From: Alistipes putredinis
GTDB taxonomy: Bacteria; Bacteroidota; Bacteroidia; Bacteroidales; Rikenellaceae
Assembly (NCBI GenBank): GCA_022009915.1
Contig: CP091730.1
Coordinates: 1,364,001-1,428,000, forward strand
DNA length: 64,000 bases
Direction: 5' to 3'
Shown here piece by piece: positions 19,525 to 29,026 of this stretch (within the stretch, counting starts at the first letter, position 1; each line of letters opens with the position of its first letter). The position numbers were made by a program, and so were the translations under genes. A model generated the notes under the pieces. It had not been told where the DNA came from and did no database searches. It saw only the letters and a program-made list of their open reading frames with translations.

Positions 19525-20480
19525 TTATTTTACGGCAAGGAATGCCACGTAGCATGCTACCGCGATTACACAGCATGCGATTTTTGACTGCCGAGTTCCG
19601 GCTTTTCAGAATCGGGATGAAGATTACTGTGGCCGCGCCTCCGAACACGAGCAGATTGACCACTTTCGGGTCGGAGAAGTCGTACACTCCGCGGCCGAAA
19701 CTTATCAGGTCGGCGATGCACAGTACCAGCAGGTTGAATATGTTGCTGCCGACGATGTTCCCCCACTGCGATGTTGTAGCTCTTTATTCTGAACAGCGCA
19801 ATGGTGGACGACACTTCCGGCAGCGAGGTGGCCACGCCCAGAAATATGGCGCCGGCGAGTCCTGCTCCGAGGTTGAGGCGTGCGGCTATTTCGTCGGTTA
19901 TGTATGTCATTGCGATGCTGAGCAGTACGATTCCTATGCTGGCGGCAATGAAACGCGCCGTTATCTGACGAGTGGAAAGATTGGTCACCTCCTCATCCGG
20001 AGCCTGCTGCTCACCGTTCTCGGCGGCAAGGAACCTTACGCTGGCGGCGTACAGTGCCAGAATAAGCAGTGTCGTGATGTTTATGCCGAATATGGCGAAC
20101 CTTACCACTCCGAACATGTTCAGCCCCATTACCGCATAGATGACTATCAGGAAATACAGTATGTAGTTGTGCCCCTCGGAAAGCCGCGCTTTTGAGAATC
20201 CCTTTATGTAAAACGGGATTAGGAATGCCAGCATGGCGAGATTGAAAATGTCGCTGCCCAGAATGTTGCCCATGCACAACCCAGGTTTGCCGATTAGCAC
20301 CACGGCGGATATGCTCGTGAAAAGCTCAGGCAGCGATGTAACGGCCGAAAGCAGTATTCCGCCCAGAAAAGCCCCCGACAGTTTCGTCGTCTTCTCTATG
20401 AGGTCTATGTAGTCGGATGCCTTCTTGGATAGAAGCACCACCAGCGATGCCGTAAGGATATATGCCGCGTAAATCATCAT
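19525..20480 (-). CDS. CaCA family sodium/calcium exchanger
   Basis: About 318 residues with around ten membrane helices in two inverted halves. The alpha-repeats are visible: SGAFLGGILLSAVTSLPEL near residue 35 and LAGAIFLGVATSLPEVSST near residue 210, the second followed by GNIVGSNIFNLLV. The acidic Glu after TSLP is the cation ligand. Family members exchange Ca2+ for Na+ or H+ (YrbG/CaxA-like); the exact ions cannot be read. Extra bases at 19760-19764 (C-run) and near 19582 (A-run on the coding strand) shift the frame; the corrected C-terminus is VAFLAVK. Confidence 0.87.
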
Positions 20481-20500
20481 TTATTGTTATTTGGAGCGGG

Positions 20501-20508
20501 CAAATATA
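20501..20508 (-). promoter_or_regulatory. -7 box of the exchanger gene
   Basis: TATATTTG on the minus strand, 20 bp before the ATG at 20480. Confidence 0.55.
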
Positions 20509-20699
20509 ATAATTATATTCTATGAAAACGATAGCGAGAAAAAGGCAATGTCGGATGTGCGGAAAAAGGTTTTAAGTGCAGCACATACCGTTGCGCTCTT
20601 GTTTTTCTGCGAAATTTGATTTGCTGCTATAAATGCTTTACAGTTAGATGTTTCATTGACATTTCGGCCACTATTGTCGGTTATTCCAAAGATTTTCCG

Positions 20700-20707
20700 T
20701 ACTTTTG
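20700..20707 (+). promoter_or_regulatory. -7 box of lepA
   Basis: TACTTTTG, a TAnnTTTG match, 19 bp before the lepA ATG at 20727. Confidence 0.55.
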
Positions 20708-20726
20708 TATTCCGAAAAACATTTTT

Positions 20727-22514
20727 ATGAAAAACATACGCAACTTCTGCATAATAGCCCATATCGACCACGGCAAGAGCACGCTCGCCGACCGCCTTTT
20801 GGAGAAGACCGGTACGCTTTCCGAGCGCGAATTGCAGGCGCAGGTGCTTGACGACATGGACCTCGAACGCGAAAAAGGCATCACGATAAAGAGCCACGCC
20901 ATTCAGATGAACTACATGCACGACGGGCAGAAGTATACGCTGAATCTCATAGACACTCCCGGGCACGTGGATTTTTCGTATGAAGTATCGCGTGCCATAG
21001 CTTCGTGCGAGGGAGCACTGTTGGTAGTGGATGCTACGCAAGGCATTCAGGCCCAGACCATTTCGAACCTGTATCTGGCTTTGGGACATGATCTCGAAAT
21101 AATTCCGGTGCTCAACAAGATAGATGTGGAGTCGGCAATGGTGGACGAGGTCAAGGACCAGATTGTGGATCTTCTGGGTTGCCGGCGCGAGGAGATACTG
21201 GCCGCTTCGGGCAAGACAGGCGAGGGGGTTGAGCAGATTCTGGAAGCCATCGTAGAGCGTATTCCGGCACCGAAGGGCGACGAGAACGAACCGTTGCAGG
21301 CTCTTATTTTCGATTCCGTATTCAACCCGTTCAGAGGCATAATCGCCTATTTCAGGGTATTCAACGGTACTTTGCGCAAGGGCGACAAGGTTAAGTTTTT
21401 CAATGCCGGCAGCCAGTATGAGGCGGACGAAATCGGAGTGCTCAAACTCAAAATGCAGCCGCGCGACGAGATTAAAGCCGGTGACGTGGGTTATATAATT
21501 TCGGGTATCAAAAACTCGGTGGACGTAAAGGTCGGGGACACCATAACGCATATAGACAGGCCGTGCACGGAGGCCGTAGCAGGATTCGAGGATGTGAAGC
21601 CGATGGTGTTCGCGGGCGTGTATCCCGTCGAGACCGACCAGTACGAGGAGCTGAGGGCCTCGCTCGAAAAGTTGCAGCTCAACGATGCCTCGCTGACTTT
21701 CGAGCCGGAGAGTTCGCTGGCACTCGGATTCGGGTTCCGCTGCGGATTCCTCGGTTTGCTGCATCTGGAAATCATTCAGGAGCGACTGTACAGGGAATTC
21801 GACATGGACGTAATTACGACCGTTCCCAACGTTTCGTATAAGATAACCACGACGAAGGGCGAGGAGATTGACGTGCACAATCCGTCGGGACTTCCAGAAC
21901 CGAACCATATCGCCAAAATCGAGGAACCTTACATACTTGCGCAGATAATCACGCATGCGGATTATATAGGCAACGTCATAAAACTGTGCATCGACAAGCG
22001 CGGCACGCTTAAAAACCAGACTTTCATAACACAGGACCGCGTTGAGATAAATTTCGACATGCCGCTGTCGGAAATAGTGTTCGATTTTTACGACAAGCTC
22101 AAAAGCATTTCGCGCGGTTATGCGTCGTTCGATTACCATAGGACCGGATACAAGGAGAGCAAATTGGCCAAACTCGACATTCTGCTTAACGGCGAGCCGG
22201 TGGATGCGCTCAGTTCGTTGATTTATCAGGAGCATGCCTACGATTTCGGTCGCCGCATGTGCGAAAAACTCAAAGAGTTGATACCGCGTCAGCAGTTCGA
22301 TGTAGCGATTCAGGCAGCCATAGGAGCCAAGATTATCGCACGCGAGACGGTCAAGGCCGTGCGCAAGGACGTTACGGCAAAGTGCTACGGCGGTGATATT
22401 TCGCGTAAACGCAAACTGCTTGAAAAACAGAAAAAGGGCAAGAAGCGTATGCGCCAGATAGGTACGGTCGAAGTTCCGCAGCAGGCCTTTCTGGCAGTCC
22501 TGAAAATGGATTGA
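20727..22514 (+). CDS. lepA: Elongation factor 4 (LepA), translational GTPase
   Basis: Intact, 595 residues, full family length. Back-translocates or rescues stalled ribosomes. G1 AHIDHGKST, G2 REKGITIKS, G3 DTPGHVDF, G4 NKID, then EF-G-like domains II-III-V and the LepA-specific C-terminal domain (AYDFGRRMCEKLKELIPRQ, KCYGGDISRKRKLLEKQKKGKKR). It is one of the few long genes here with no frame break, which shows that local error density varies. A TAnnTTTG box lies 19 bp upstream; a terminator follows. Confidence 0.97.
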   Translation: MKNIRNFCIIAHIDHGKSTLADRLLEKTGTLSERELQAQVLDDMDLEREKGITIKSHAIQMNYMHDGQKYTLNLIDTPGHVDFSYEVSRAIASCEGALLVVDATQGIQAQTISNLYLALGHDLEIIPVLNKIDVESAMVDEVKDQIVDLLGCRREEILAASGKTGEGVEQILEAIVERIPAPKGDENEPLQALIFDSVFNPFRGIIAYFRVFNGTLRKGDKVKFFNAGSQYEADEIGVLKLKMQPRDEIKAGDVGYIISGIKNSVDVKVGDTITHIDRPCTEAVAGFEDVKPMVFAGVYPVETDQYEELRASLEKLQLNDASLTFEPESSLALGFGFRCGFLGLLHLEIIQERLYREFDMDVITTVPNVSYKITTTKGEEIDVHNPSGLPEPNHIAKIEEPYILAQIITHADYIGNVIKLCIDKRGTLKNQTFITQDRVEINFDMPLSEIVFDFYDKLKSISRGYASFDYHRTGYKESKLAKLDILLNGEPVDALSSLIYQEHAYDFGRRMCEKLKELIPRQQFDVAIQAAIGAKIIARETVKAVRKDVTAKCYGGDISRKRKLLEKQKKGKKRMRQIGTVEVPQQAFLAVLKMD

Positions 22515-22580
22515 CAAGAGTCCCGAGCGGCGGAAATCGGAGTTTCCGCTTGCACGGCAGATATGTCCAGGACTGAAAAA

Positions 22581-22619
22581 CGCGGGACAACCTTTTAGGG
22601 GTTGTCCCGCGTTCTTTTT
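22581..22619. terminator. Bidirectional terminator
   Basis: CGCGGGACAACC / GGTTGTCCCGCG stem, T-run on the plus side and on the minus side. Separates convergent lepA and gpmI. Confidence 0.9.
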
Positions 22620-22637
22620 GCGTTTCCGAAAGAGCGG

Positions 22638-24167
22638 TTATTTCATTTCGACCAATGATTTTCCGGTCATCTCCTTAGGTTGTGCGAGTCCCATCAGCGT
22701 GAGAACGGTCGGAGCCACGTCGGCAAGAACGCCGTTCGATACGCTCGCCACTCTGTCCGAAACCACGATTATGGGCACTGGATTGAGCGAATGGGCCGTG
22801 TTGGGTGTTCCGTCGGGGTTTATGGCATTGTCGGCATTGCCGTGGTCGGCGATGATTACTACTTCGTAACCGTTTTTCTTGGCAGCTTCCACGACTTCTC
22901 CCACGCACTGGTCCACGGTCTTTTTACGGCATTGTAGATAGCGTCGTAAACGCCGGTGTGTCCCACCATGTCGCCGTTGGCGAAGTTCAGCGCGATGAAG
23001 ACGAATATGCCGGTATTGAGCGCCTCTACCAGTTTGTCCCTTGACTTCGTATGCACTCATTTCCGGTTTGAGGTCATACGTGGCGACTTTGGGCGAGGGA
23101 ATCAGAATGCGCTCCTCTCCGTCGAATGTCGCCTCGCGTCCTCCGTTGAGGAAGAAGGTGACGTGCGCGTATTTTTTTCGGTTTCCGCTATGCGCAGCTG
23201 TTTGAGACCCTTGCTTGCAATATATTCGCCGATAGGGTTGTGCACGTTCTCCTTGTCGAAAAGGATGTGCAGCCCCTTGAACGTCGCGTCGTAAGGCGTC
23301 ATGCAGCAGTAGTAGAGCGGCAGCGTCTTCATGCCCTGCTCGGGCATGTCCTGCTGGGTGAGCGCGATAGTTATCTCCTTGGCGCGGTCGTTGCGGAAGT
23401 TGAAGAATATCACCATGTCGTTCGGAGCAATGGTTCCGATAGGATTTCCGGCCTCGTCGATTGCGACGATTGGCTTTGATGAACTCGTCGGTCACACCCT
23501 CGTCGTACGACTGCTGAACCGCCTCGACCATGTCGGTGGCTTTTCGGCCCTCGCCTTTGACGAGTTGGTCGTATGCCACTTTCACTCTCTCCCAACGCTT
23601 GTCGCGGTCCATTGCATAGTATCGGCCTATAATCGAGGCGATTCTGCCAGTGCTTTCGGCCATGTGCGCGGTAAGCTGCTCGATGAATCCCTTGCCGCTT
23701 TTGGGGTCGGTGTCGCGGCCGTCCATGAAGCAGTGCACGAACGTGTTTTCGATTCCGTATGCCTTGGCGATGTCCAGAAGTTTGAGCAGATGGTCGAGCG
23801 ACGAGTGCACGCCTCCGTTCGATACGAGACCCATGAAATGAACGTTCACGCCATTGGTCTTGGCATATTCGAACGCCTTGACGACTTCGGGATTCTGTAT
23901 TATGGAGTTGTCGCGGCATGCGCGGTTGATTTTCACGAGGTCCTGATAGACAATGCGGCCGGCTCCGATGTTGAGGTGTCCCACCTCTGAGTTGCCCATC
24001 TGACCGTCGGGCAGGCCGACGTTTTCGCCGTCGGTGTGCAGTTCCGCATGCGGATATTTTTGTGTCAGGCCGTTTATGTATTGCGGATTGGCCGTGTAGA
24101 CTACGTCTCCTTTCGAGTGATTTCCGATTCCCCATCCGTCGAGAATCATCAACAGTACTTTACTCAT
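22638..24167 (-). CDS. gpmI: Phosphoglycerate mutase, cofactor-independent
   Basis: About 509 residues, alkaline-phosphatase superfamily. Interconverts 3- and 2-phosphoglycerate using two Mn ions. Motifs: LMILDGWGIG (metal Asp), MGNSEVGHLNIGAGR (the phosphorylated Ser), FMDGRDTDP, ALNFANGDMVGHTG, and IADHGNADN near the C-terminus with metal Asp and His. Four frame breaks alternate in sign, so the total length stays in frame: an A gained near 23473, lost near 23172, a G gained near 23040 and an A lost near 22922. Such compensation shows they are read errors. It follows alaS by 32 bp on the same strand. Confidence 0.94.
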   Translation of the reverse strand: MSKVLLMILDGWGIGNHSKGDVVYTANPQYINGLTQKYPHAELHTDGENVGLPDGQMGNSEVGHLNIGAGRIVYQDLVKINRACRDNSIIQNPEVVKAFEYAKTNGVNVHFMGLVSNGGVHSSLDHLLKLLDIAKAYGIENTFVHCFMDGRDTDPKSGKGFIEQLTAHMAESTGRIASIIGRYYAMDRDKRWERVKVAYDQLVKGEGRKATDMVEAVQQSYDEGVTDEFIKANRRNRRGRKSYRNHCSERHGDILQLPQRPRQGDNYRAHPAGHARAGHEDAAALLLLHDALRRDVQGAAHPFRQGERAQPYRRIYCKQGSQTAAHSGNRKKYAHVTFFLNGGREATFDGEERILIPSPKVATYDLKPEMSAYEVKGQTGRGAQYRHIRLHRAELRQRRHGGTHRRLRRYLQCRKKTVDQCVGEVVEAAKKNGYEVVIIADHGNADNAINPDGTPNTAHSLNPVPIIVVSDRVASVSNGVLADVAPTVLTLMGLAQPKEMTGKSLVEMK

Positions 24168-24199
24168 TGCGTTTATCCTCCTTATGATATGTTTTCCGT

Positions 24200-26831
24200 T
24201 TAGTTAATGCTGCCCAATATGGCTTGCTCGGCCGCATCCACGGCAGCCTGCAACCCTTCCGCATTCTTGCCTCCGGCCGAAGCGAAGTGGGGCTGTCCGC
24301 CGCCGCCGCCGTTGATATGTTTGGCCGCCGCACGCACCACGTCCGAAGCCTTGACGCCGCGCTCTACGATTTTTGTCGCCCAGAGCCACCGTGAGCGAAG
24401 GCTTACCTTCATATTCCGTGCCGAGAACAAAGGGCTATTTCGGGGAACTGCTGACGCATGTGGTATGCAAGCTCCCGAACCGTTTCGGGACTCTGGCTCT
24501 CTATTACGCGCGCGAACAGAGCCACCCCGTCGCGTTTTTCGAGCTTTTTGATGAATTTGTCAGCCAGTGTCATCACCTGCTGCTTGCGGGCGGCTTCGAG
24601 CTCTTTTCTCAGAGCCTCGTTGTCGCTTATGGTCTTTTGACAGCCTGTATGACATTGTGGTTTTTTCAGAAATTCGCCGATTCCCTGAATTGTATCCTCC
24701 GCCGTGTAGAGCATCTCCTCGGCAGCCACGCCGGTTACCGCCTCGATACGTCTTACACCTGCCGAGACGGCACTCTCGCTGATGATTTTGAACAGGCCGA
24801 TGTTGCCGGTCGCCGGTACGTGAGTTCCGCCGCACAGCTCTACCGAGGAGCCGAACTTGACCATTCTCACGACATTGCCGTACTTCTCGCCGAAGAGCAT
24901 CATGGCTCCCGCCTCGCGGGCTTTCTCAATCGGGCACTCGCGGTTCTCTTCGAGCGGATAGTTGGCTCTTACGGCTGCATTCACCGCCCGTTCCACCTGA
25001 CGAAGCTCTTCCGGAGTAACTTTCTGGAAGTGCGAGAAATCGAAACGCAGATATTTGTGGTTCACCAGCGAACCCTTCTGCTCGACATGCGTGCCCAATA
25101 CCTTTCGCAGGGCTTGGTGCATGAGGTGCGTGGCCGAGTGGTTTTCGGGCCGAAGCCATACGCCTTTCCTCATCCACCACCGCAGTGAACTCCGCCTGCG
25201 GATTCTGCGGCAGCGTCGCGGCAATCTCGATTATCTGGCCGTTCTCCTTCTGCGTGTCCGTGATTTCTATTCTCTCGTTCGGACTCTCTATGTAGCCCGT
25301 ATCGCCGCACTGTCCTCCCGAATTGCCGTAGAACGGTGTGCGGTCGAGTACTATCTGGTAATATGTTTTTCCTTTCGATGTGACCTTGCGGTAGCGTGCT
25401 ATGCGCACGGTGTCGGAAAGAGTGTCGTAACCGGTGAAGCGGCTCTCTTTGAGCGGCATGAGTTCCACCCAGTCGTCGGTATCGACCGCCGCGGCATTGC
25501 GCGAACGCTGTTTCTGGGCTTCCAGGCTCGACCGCGAAAAGCATCCAAATCCACACCCATTCCCTGTTCGCGGGCGATGAGACTCCGTCAGGTCTATGGG
25601 GAATCCGTAAGTGTCGTAAAGCAGGAAAGCGTCTTTGCCGCTGATTGTCTTGGAGCCGTCCGCCGCCGATTTTTTCATCACGTTGTCCAGCAGGGTTATA
25701 CCGGTCGAAAGCGTGCGCAGGAATGCACCCTCCTCCTCGGCAATCACCTTCTCTATAAGCGTTTTTCTGCGCAACCAATTCGGGGAACTGGCCGCCCATC
25801 TGCTGGGCGAGACCGTCCACGAGCCTGCATATGAAAGGCTCGGTGAACCCGAGGTACGTGTATCCGTAACGCACCGCACGGCGCAGTATTCGGCGGATGA
25901 CGTATCCGGCCTTGACGTTGGACGGAAGTTGTCCGTCGGCTATGGAGAATGCTATGGCACGCAGGTGGTCGGCAATCACGCGCATGGCTACGTCCACGGC
26001 CTTGTCCTCTCCGTACTTCTTGCCGCACATGGCGCCGATGCGCTGTATGGTGGGCTGGAATACGTCGGTGTCGTAGTTGCTCTTCTTGTTTTGAAGCACC
26101 ATGCACAGGCGCTCGAATCCCATTCCCGTGTCCACATGACGCGCCGGAAGCGGTTCGAGCGAGCCGTTGGCCTTGCGGTTGAACTGCATGAACACCAGAT
26201 TCCATATCTCGATGACTAAATGATGTCCGGCATTTACCAGTTCGCGGCCGTCCAGAGCCTGCCTTTCGGCATCGTCGCGCAGGTCGAAGTGTATCTCGCT
26301 GCACGGTCCGCAGGGGCCCGTGTCGCCCATTTCCCAGAAGTTGTCGTGCTTGTTTCCGAGAATTATGCGGCTTTCGGGCAGATATTGTTTCCAGATGTCG
26401 TAAGCCTCCGTATCGCGCTCGATTCCCTCTTCGGGACTGCCTTCGAATACGGTCGCATAGATTCTGTCTTTGGGAAGTTTGTAGACTTCGGTCAGCAGTT
26501 CCCAAGCCCACGCGATAGCCTCTTTCTTGAAGTAGTCGCCGAAAGACCAGTTGCCGAGCATCTCGAACATGGTGTGGTGATAGGTGTCGTGGCCGACCTC
26601 TTCAAGGTCGTTGTGCTTGCCCGAAACCCTGAGACATTTCTGCGAGTCCGCGACGCGCGGCGTGACTATCGGGCTGTTTCCGAGGAACAGGTCCTTGAAC
26701 TGGTTCATGCCTGCGTTGGTGAACATAAGCGTCGGGTCGCCCTTTACGACCATGGGAGCGGAAGGAACTATTTCGTGTCCCTTGCTGCGGAAGAACTCCA
26801 AAAAAGTCTCTCTGATTTTGTTCGATTCCAT
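24200..26831 (-). CDS. alaS: Alanyl-tRNA synthetase
   Basis: About 876 residues, normal family length. Class II catalytic core: FFRSKGHEIVPSAPMV, TNAGMNQFKD, GHDTYHHTMFEMLGNWSFGDYF, WEMGDTGPCGPCSEIHFD. Editing domain: NHSATHLMHQALRKVLG and CGGTH (zinc ligands), then the oligomerising DHHA1 domain with HINGGGGGQPHFASAGGKN at the C-terminus. At least five frame breaks lie near 25770, 25510-25580, 25165, 24437 and 24375. Between 25500 and 25580 several indels cluster, so residues there are unreliable. It is the first gene of an alaS-gpmI unit and is divergent from the M23 pair. Confidence 0.95.
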
Positions 26832-26946
26832 GATTTGTCTTTCGATAATAATTTACTCGTCTTCTTCGTTGTCTTGTTTTGAGGTTGTAAAAATTACACA
26901 ATTTAGTCTAATTTTTGCCTGTCTGGCTCGGCAGTTTTTTTCGGCA

Positions 26947-27936
26947 ATGGGTAAAAAGGGTACAAAAAATCGTTTTCGCGTCTGGCTGAGCGGCTCTCTT
27001 CCGTGTCGTTCCGCTCACGACTGTACTTGGCGCTGAGAGATCTATGCATCGGTTTTCTGCTGGCATCGGTGGTCAATTTCGTCTTTTCGTACTTTTTTTA
27101 CACCCCGAAAATGTATCGTATCAGCCGCCAGAACAGCGAGCTGCTGCTCAAATACCAGATTCTGAACGACAGGATTGATGCCGTCCGCAGCACTTTGGAC
27201 CAGCCTGCATCACCGCGACGTAAGCGTCTACCGTCCGCTGCTGGGCGCCGATACGCTCGACATGCCGAGCGTCTACATGCCGTATTCGGCGGCCAAGTAC
27301 GAAAGTATGGCATACGACCGCTTCTCGCCCGTCATGGTCGGCTCATGGCGCAAATTGGACGATGTGGCACGACGCATGTATCTGCAATCCAAGTCGCTGG
27401 ACGAACTTCAAGCGCTCTCGCGCGACAAGGAGCAAATGGCTACGGCCATCCCCGCCATAATGCCGATAAACAAGAAGGATTTGAAGGGAATAGACATGTT
27501 CGGATGGCGTCTGCATCCCATATACCACCGCATGATTTACCACAAGGGCATGGATTTGGGCAGCGACCGCGGCAATCCGGTATATGCCACGGGCAACGGC
27601 CGCGTCGTGGAGACCAATCCGCGCGGAACCGGCCGCAGGGGGTACGGCAAGCACATACTCATAGATCACGGATTCGGCTACAAGACCAAATACGCCCACC
27701 TGAACGAGATACTGGTACAGCCCGGCCAGCAGGTGCGCCGCGGCGAGCTTATCGGGCGCGTCGGTTCGACCGGCGGAACCACGGGGCCGCATCTGCACTA
27801 TGAAGTGATATATATGGGCCAACACGTCAATCCTGTGAACTATTTCCGCAGGGACATGAACCAGCAGGATTTCGAACGCATAGTGGAGTCGGCCAACAAG
27901 ACTTTCGAGACGGATTTCGGAGAATCTGAACAGTGA
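26947..27936 (+). CDS. M23 peptidase, membrane-anchored (copy 1)
   Basis: About 329 residues. One N-terminal transmembrane helix (LCIGFLLASVVNFVFSYFFY), a helical linker (ISRQNSELLLKYQILNDRIDAVRSTL), then a LytM domain: FGWRLHPIYHRMIYHKGMDLG with the first zinc His and Asp, VVETNPRGTG, YAHLNEILVQPGQQV and PHLHYEV with the HxH zinc/catalytic pair. It should cut peptidoglycan cross-links in the periplasm, or regulate an amidase. Frame breaks: one base missing near 26997 and one change near 27205. Its TGA overlaps the next M23 gene (TGATG). Confidence 0.88.
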
Positions 27937-28865
27937 TGAAAAAAGAGGGTAGAATACATATTTTGGAGAACCGGTTCTGGCGGGTGGTGGTGAACGTTTT
28001 CGTCACCTTGGGCCTTGCCGTCCTATATTATATAGGATTCTCGTTTTTCTTCGATACGCCGGCCGAGTACTACATGAAAAACTCCACCGTGGAACTCCGC
28101 AGGCAGTACGATGCTCTCAGTGCGCGTTTCGATACGCTCATGCAGGTCATGGAGAATGTCTCGGAGCGCGACCGCAATGTCTTCGGCATTTTGTTCGAAT
28201 CCGATCCGTATGATTTCGACGGCGTGCTCGGCTCCCAGACATGGAAGGAGCACGAACGTCTTTTGCAGAAGGGCAATCGCGAACTCGACCGCGAGTTCAG
28301 CGACAAGCTCGCCCGTCTGCACCGCAACGTGGATTTTTTGAATGCGTCGTTTGAGACGCTCCGCCTGCGGGCCGCCGCGTCGGGCGATGCTGCGGACCAC
28401 ATACCGGCTATTCAGCCCGTCGTGAACGACGATTTGACGCTGCTCACATGCTCGTTCGGGTTGCGCATACATCCTTTTTACAGGAGCCTTACCCCGCACA
28501 TGGGCGTCGATTACACCGTTCCGGAAGGTACGCGGGTGTTCGCTACGGCCGACGGAACGGTCAAGGAGGTCTCCTCGCGCAGCACATCTTCGGGCCTGAC
28601 CGTAGTCATTTCCCACGGCGACGGCTATGAAACCTCGTACAGTCATCTGAACAAAACCTCGCTTCGCCGCGGGTCGCGGGTCCGTCGCGGCGATATAATA
28701 GGACTTTCAGGCAACACGGGCCTTTCCCTCGCACCGCATCTTCACTATGAAGTGCGGCATAACGGCATGCGTGTGGACCCGATTCATTACTTCTTTATGG
28801 AGCTTTCGCCGAAGGACTACCAGCGCATGATTCGCATAGCTTGCTCCGGAATGCAGTCTTTTTGA
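27936..28865 (+). CDS. M23 peptidase, membrane-anchored (copy 2)
   Basis: Intact, 309 residues. Transmembrane helix at residues 21-40 (VFVTLGLAVLYYIGFSFFF), coiled-coil-like linker (residues 50-130), and a LytM domain: FGLRIHPFYRSLTPHMGVDYT, VSHGDGYETSYSHL-type strand and PHLHYEV. All zinc ligands are present (His and Asp in HMGVD, HLH), so it is likely active. Same architecture as copy 1, with which it overlaps by one base, so the two are co-translated and may act as a pair, as in other Bacteroidetes divergent from alaS. A run of nine C lies directly after the stop. Confidence 0.9.
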   Translation: MKKEGRIHILENRFWRVVVNVFVTLGLAVLYYIGFSFFFDTPAEYYMKNSTVELRRQYDALSARFDTLMQVMENVSERDRNVFGILFESDPYDFDGVLGSQTWKEHERLLQKGNRELDREFSDKLARLHRNVDFLNASFETLRLRAAASGDAADHIPAIQPVVNDDLTLLTCSFGLRIHPFYRSLTPHMGVDYTVPEGTRVFATADGTVKEVSSRSTSSGLTVVISHGDGYETSYSHLNKTSLRRGSRVRRGDIIGLSGNTGLSLAPHLHYEVRHNGMRVDPIHYFFMELSPKDYQRMIRIACSGMQSF

Positions 28866-28963
28866 CTGACCCCCCCCCATAAAAATAGGGGTGTTGTGGC
28901 AAAAAGTGTATTTTTTTTTGAAAATACCGCATTGTTTTCGATATGTCTTAATCGAAAATGATA

Positions 28964-28971
28964 TATATTTG
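28964..28971 (+). promoter_or_regulatory. -7 box of glnN
   Basis: TATATTTG, 55 bp before the ATG at 29027. A short TTCGAT..ATCGAA inverted repeat (28937-28955) precedes it, similar to the palindrome of the promoter repeat but with different spacing. Confidence 0.5.
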
Positions 28972-29026
28972 TGCCGTGAACGGCGGAAGTTCCGTCGTCG
29001 GCTAAATTTTATTTCAGGCTTTTTAT

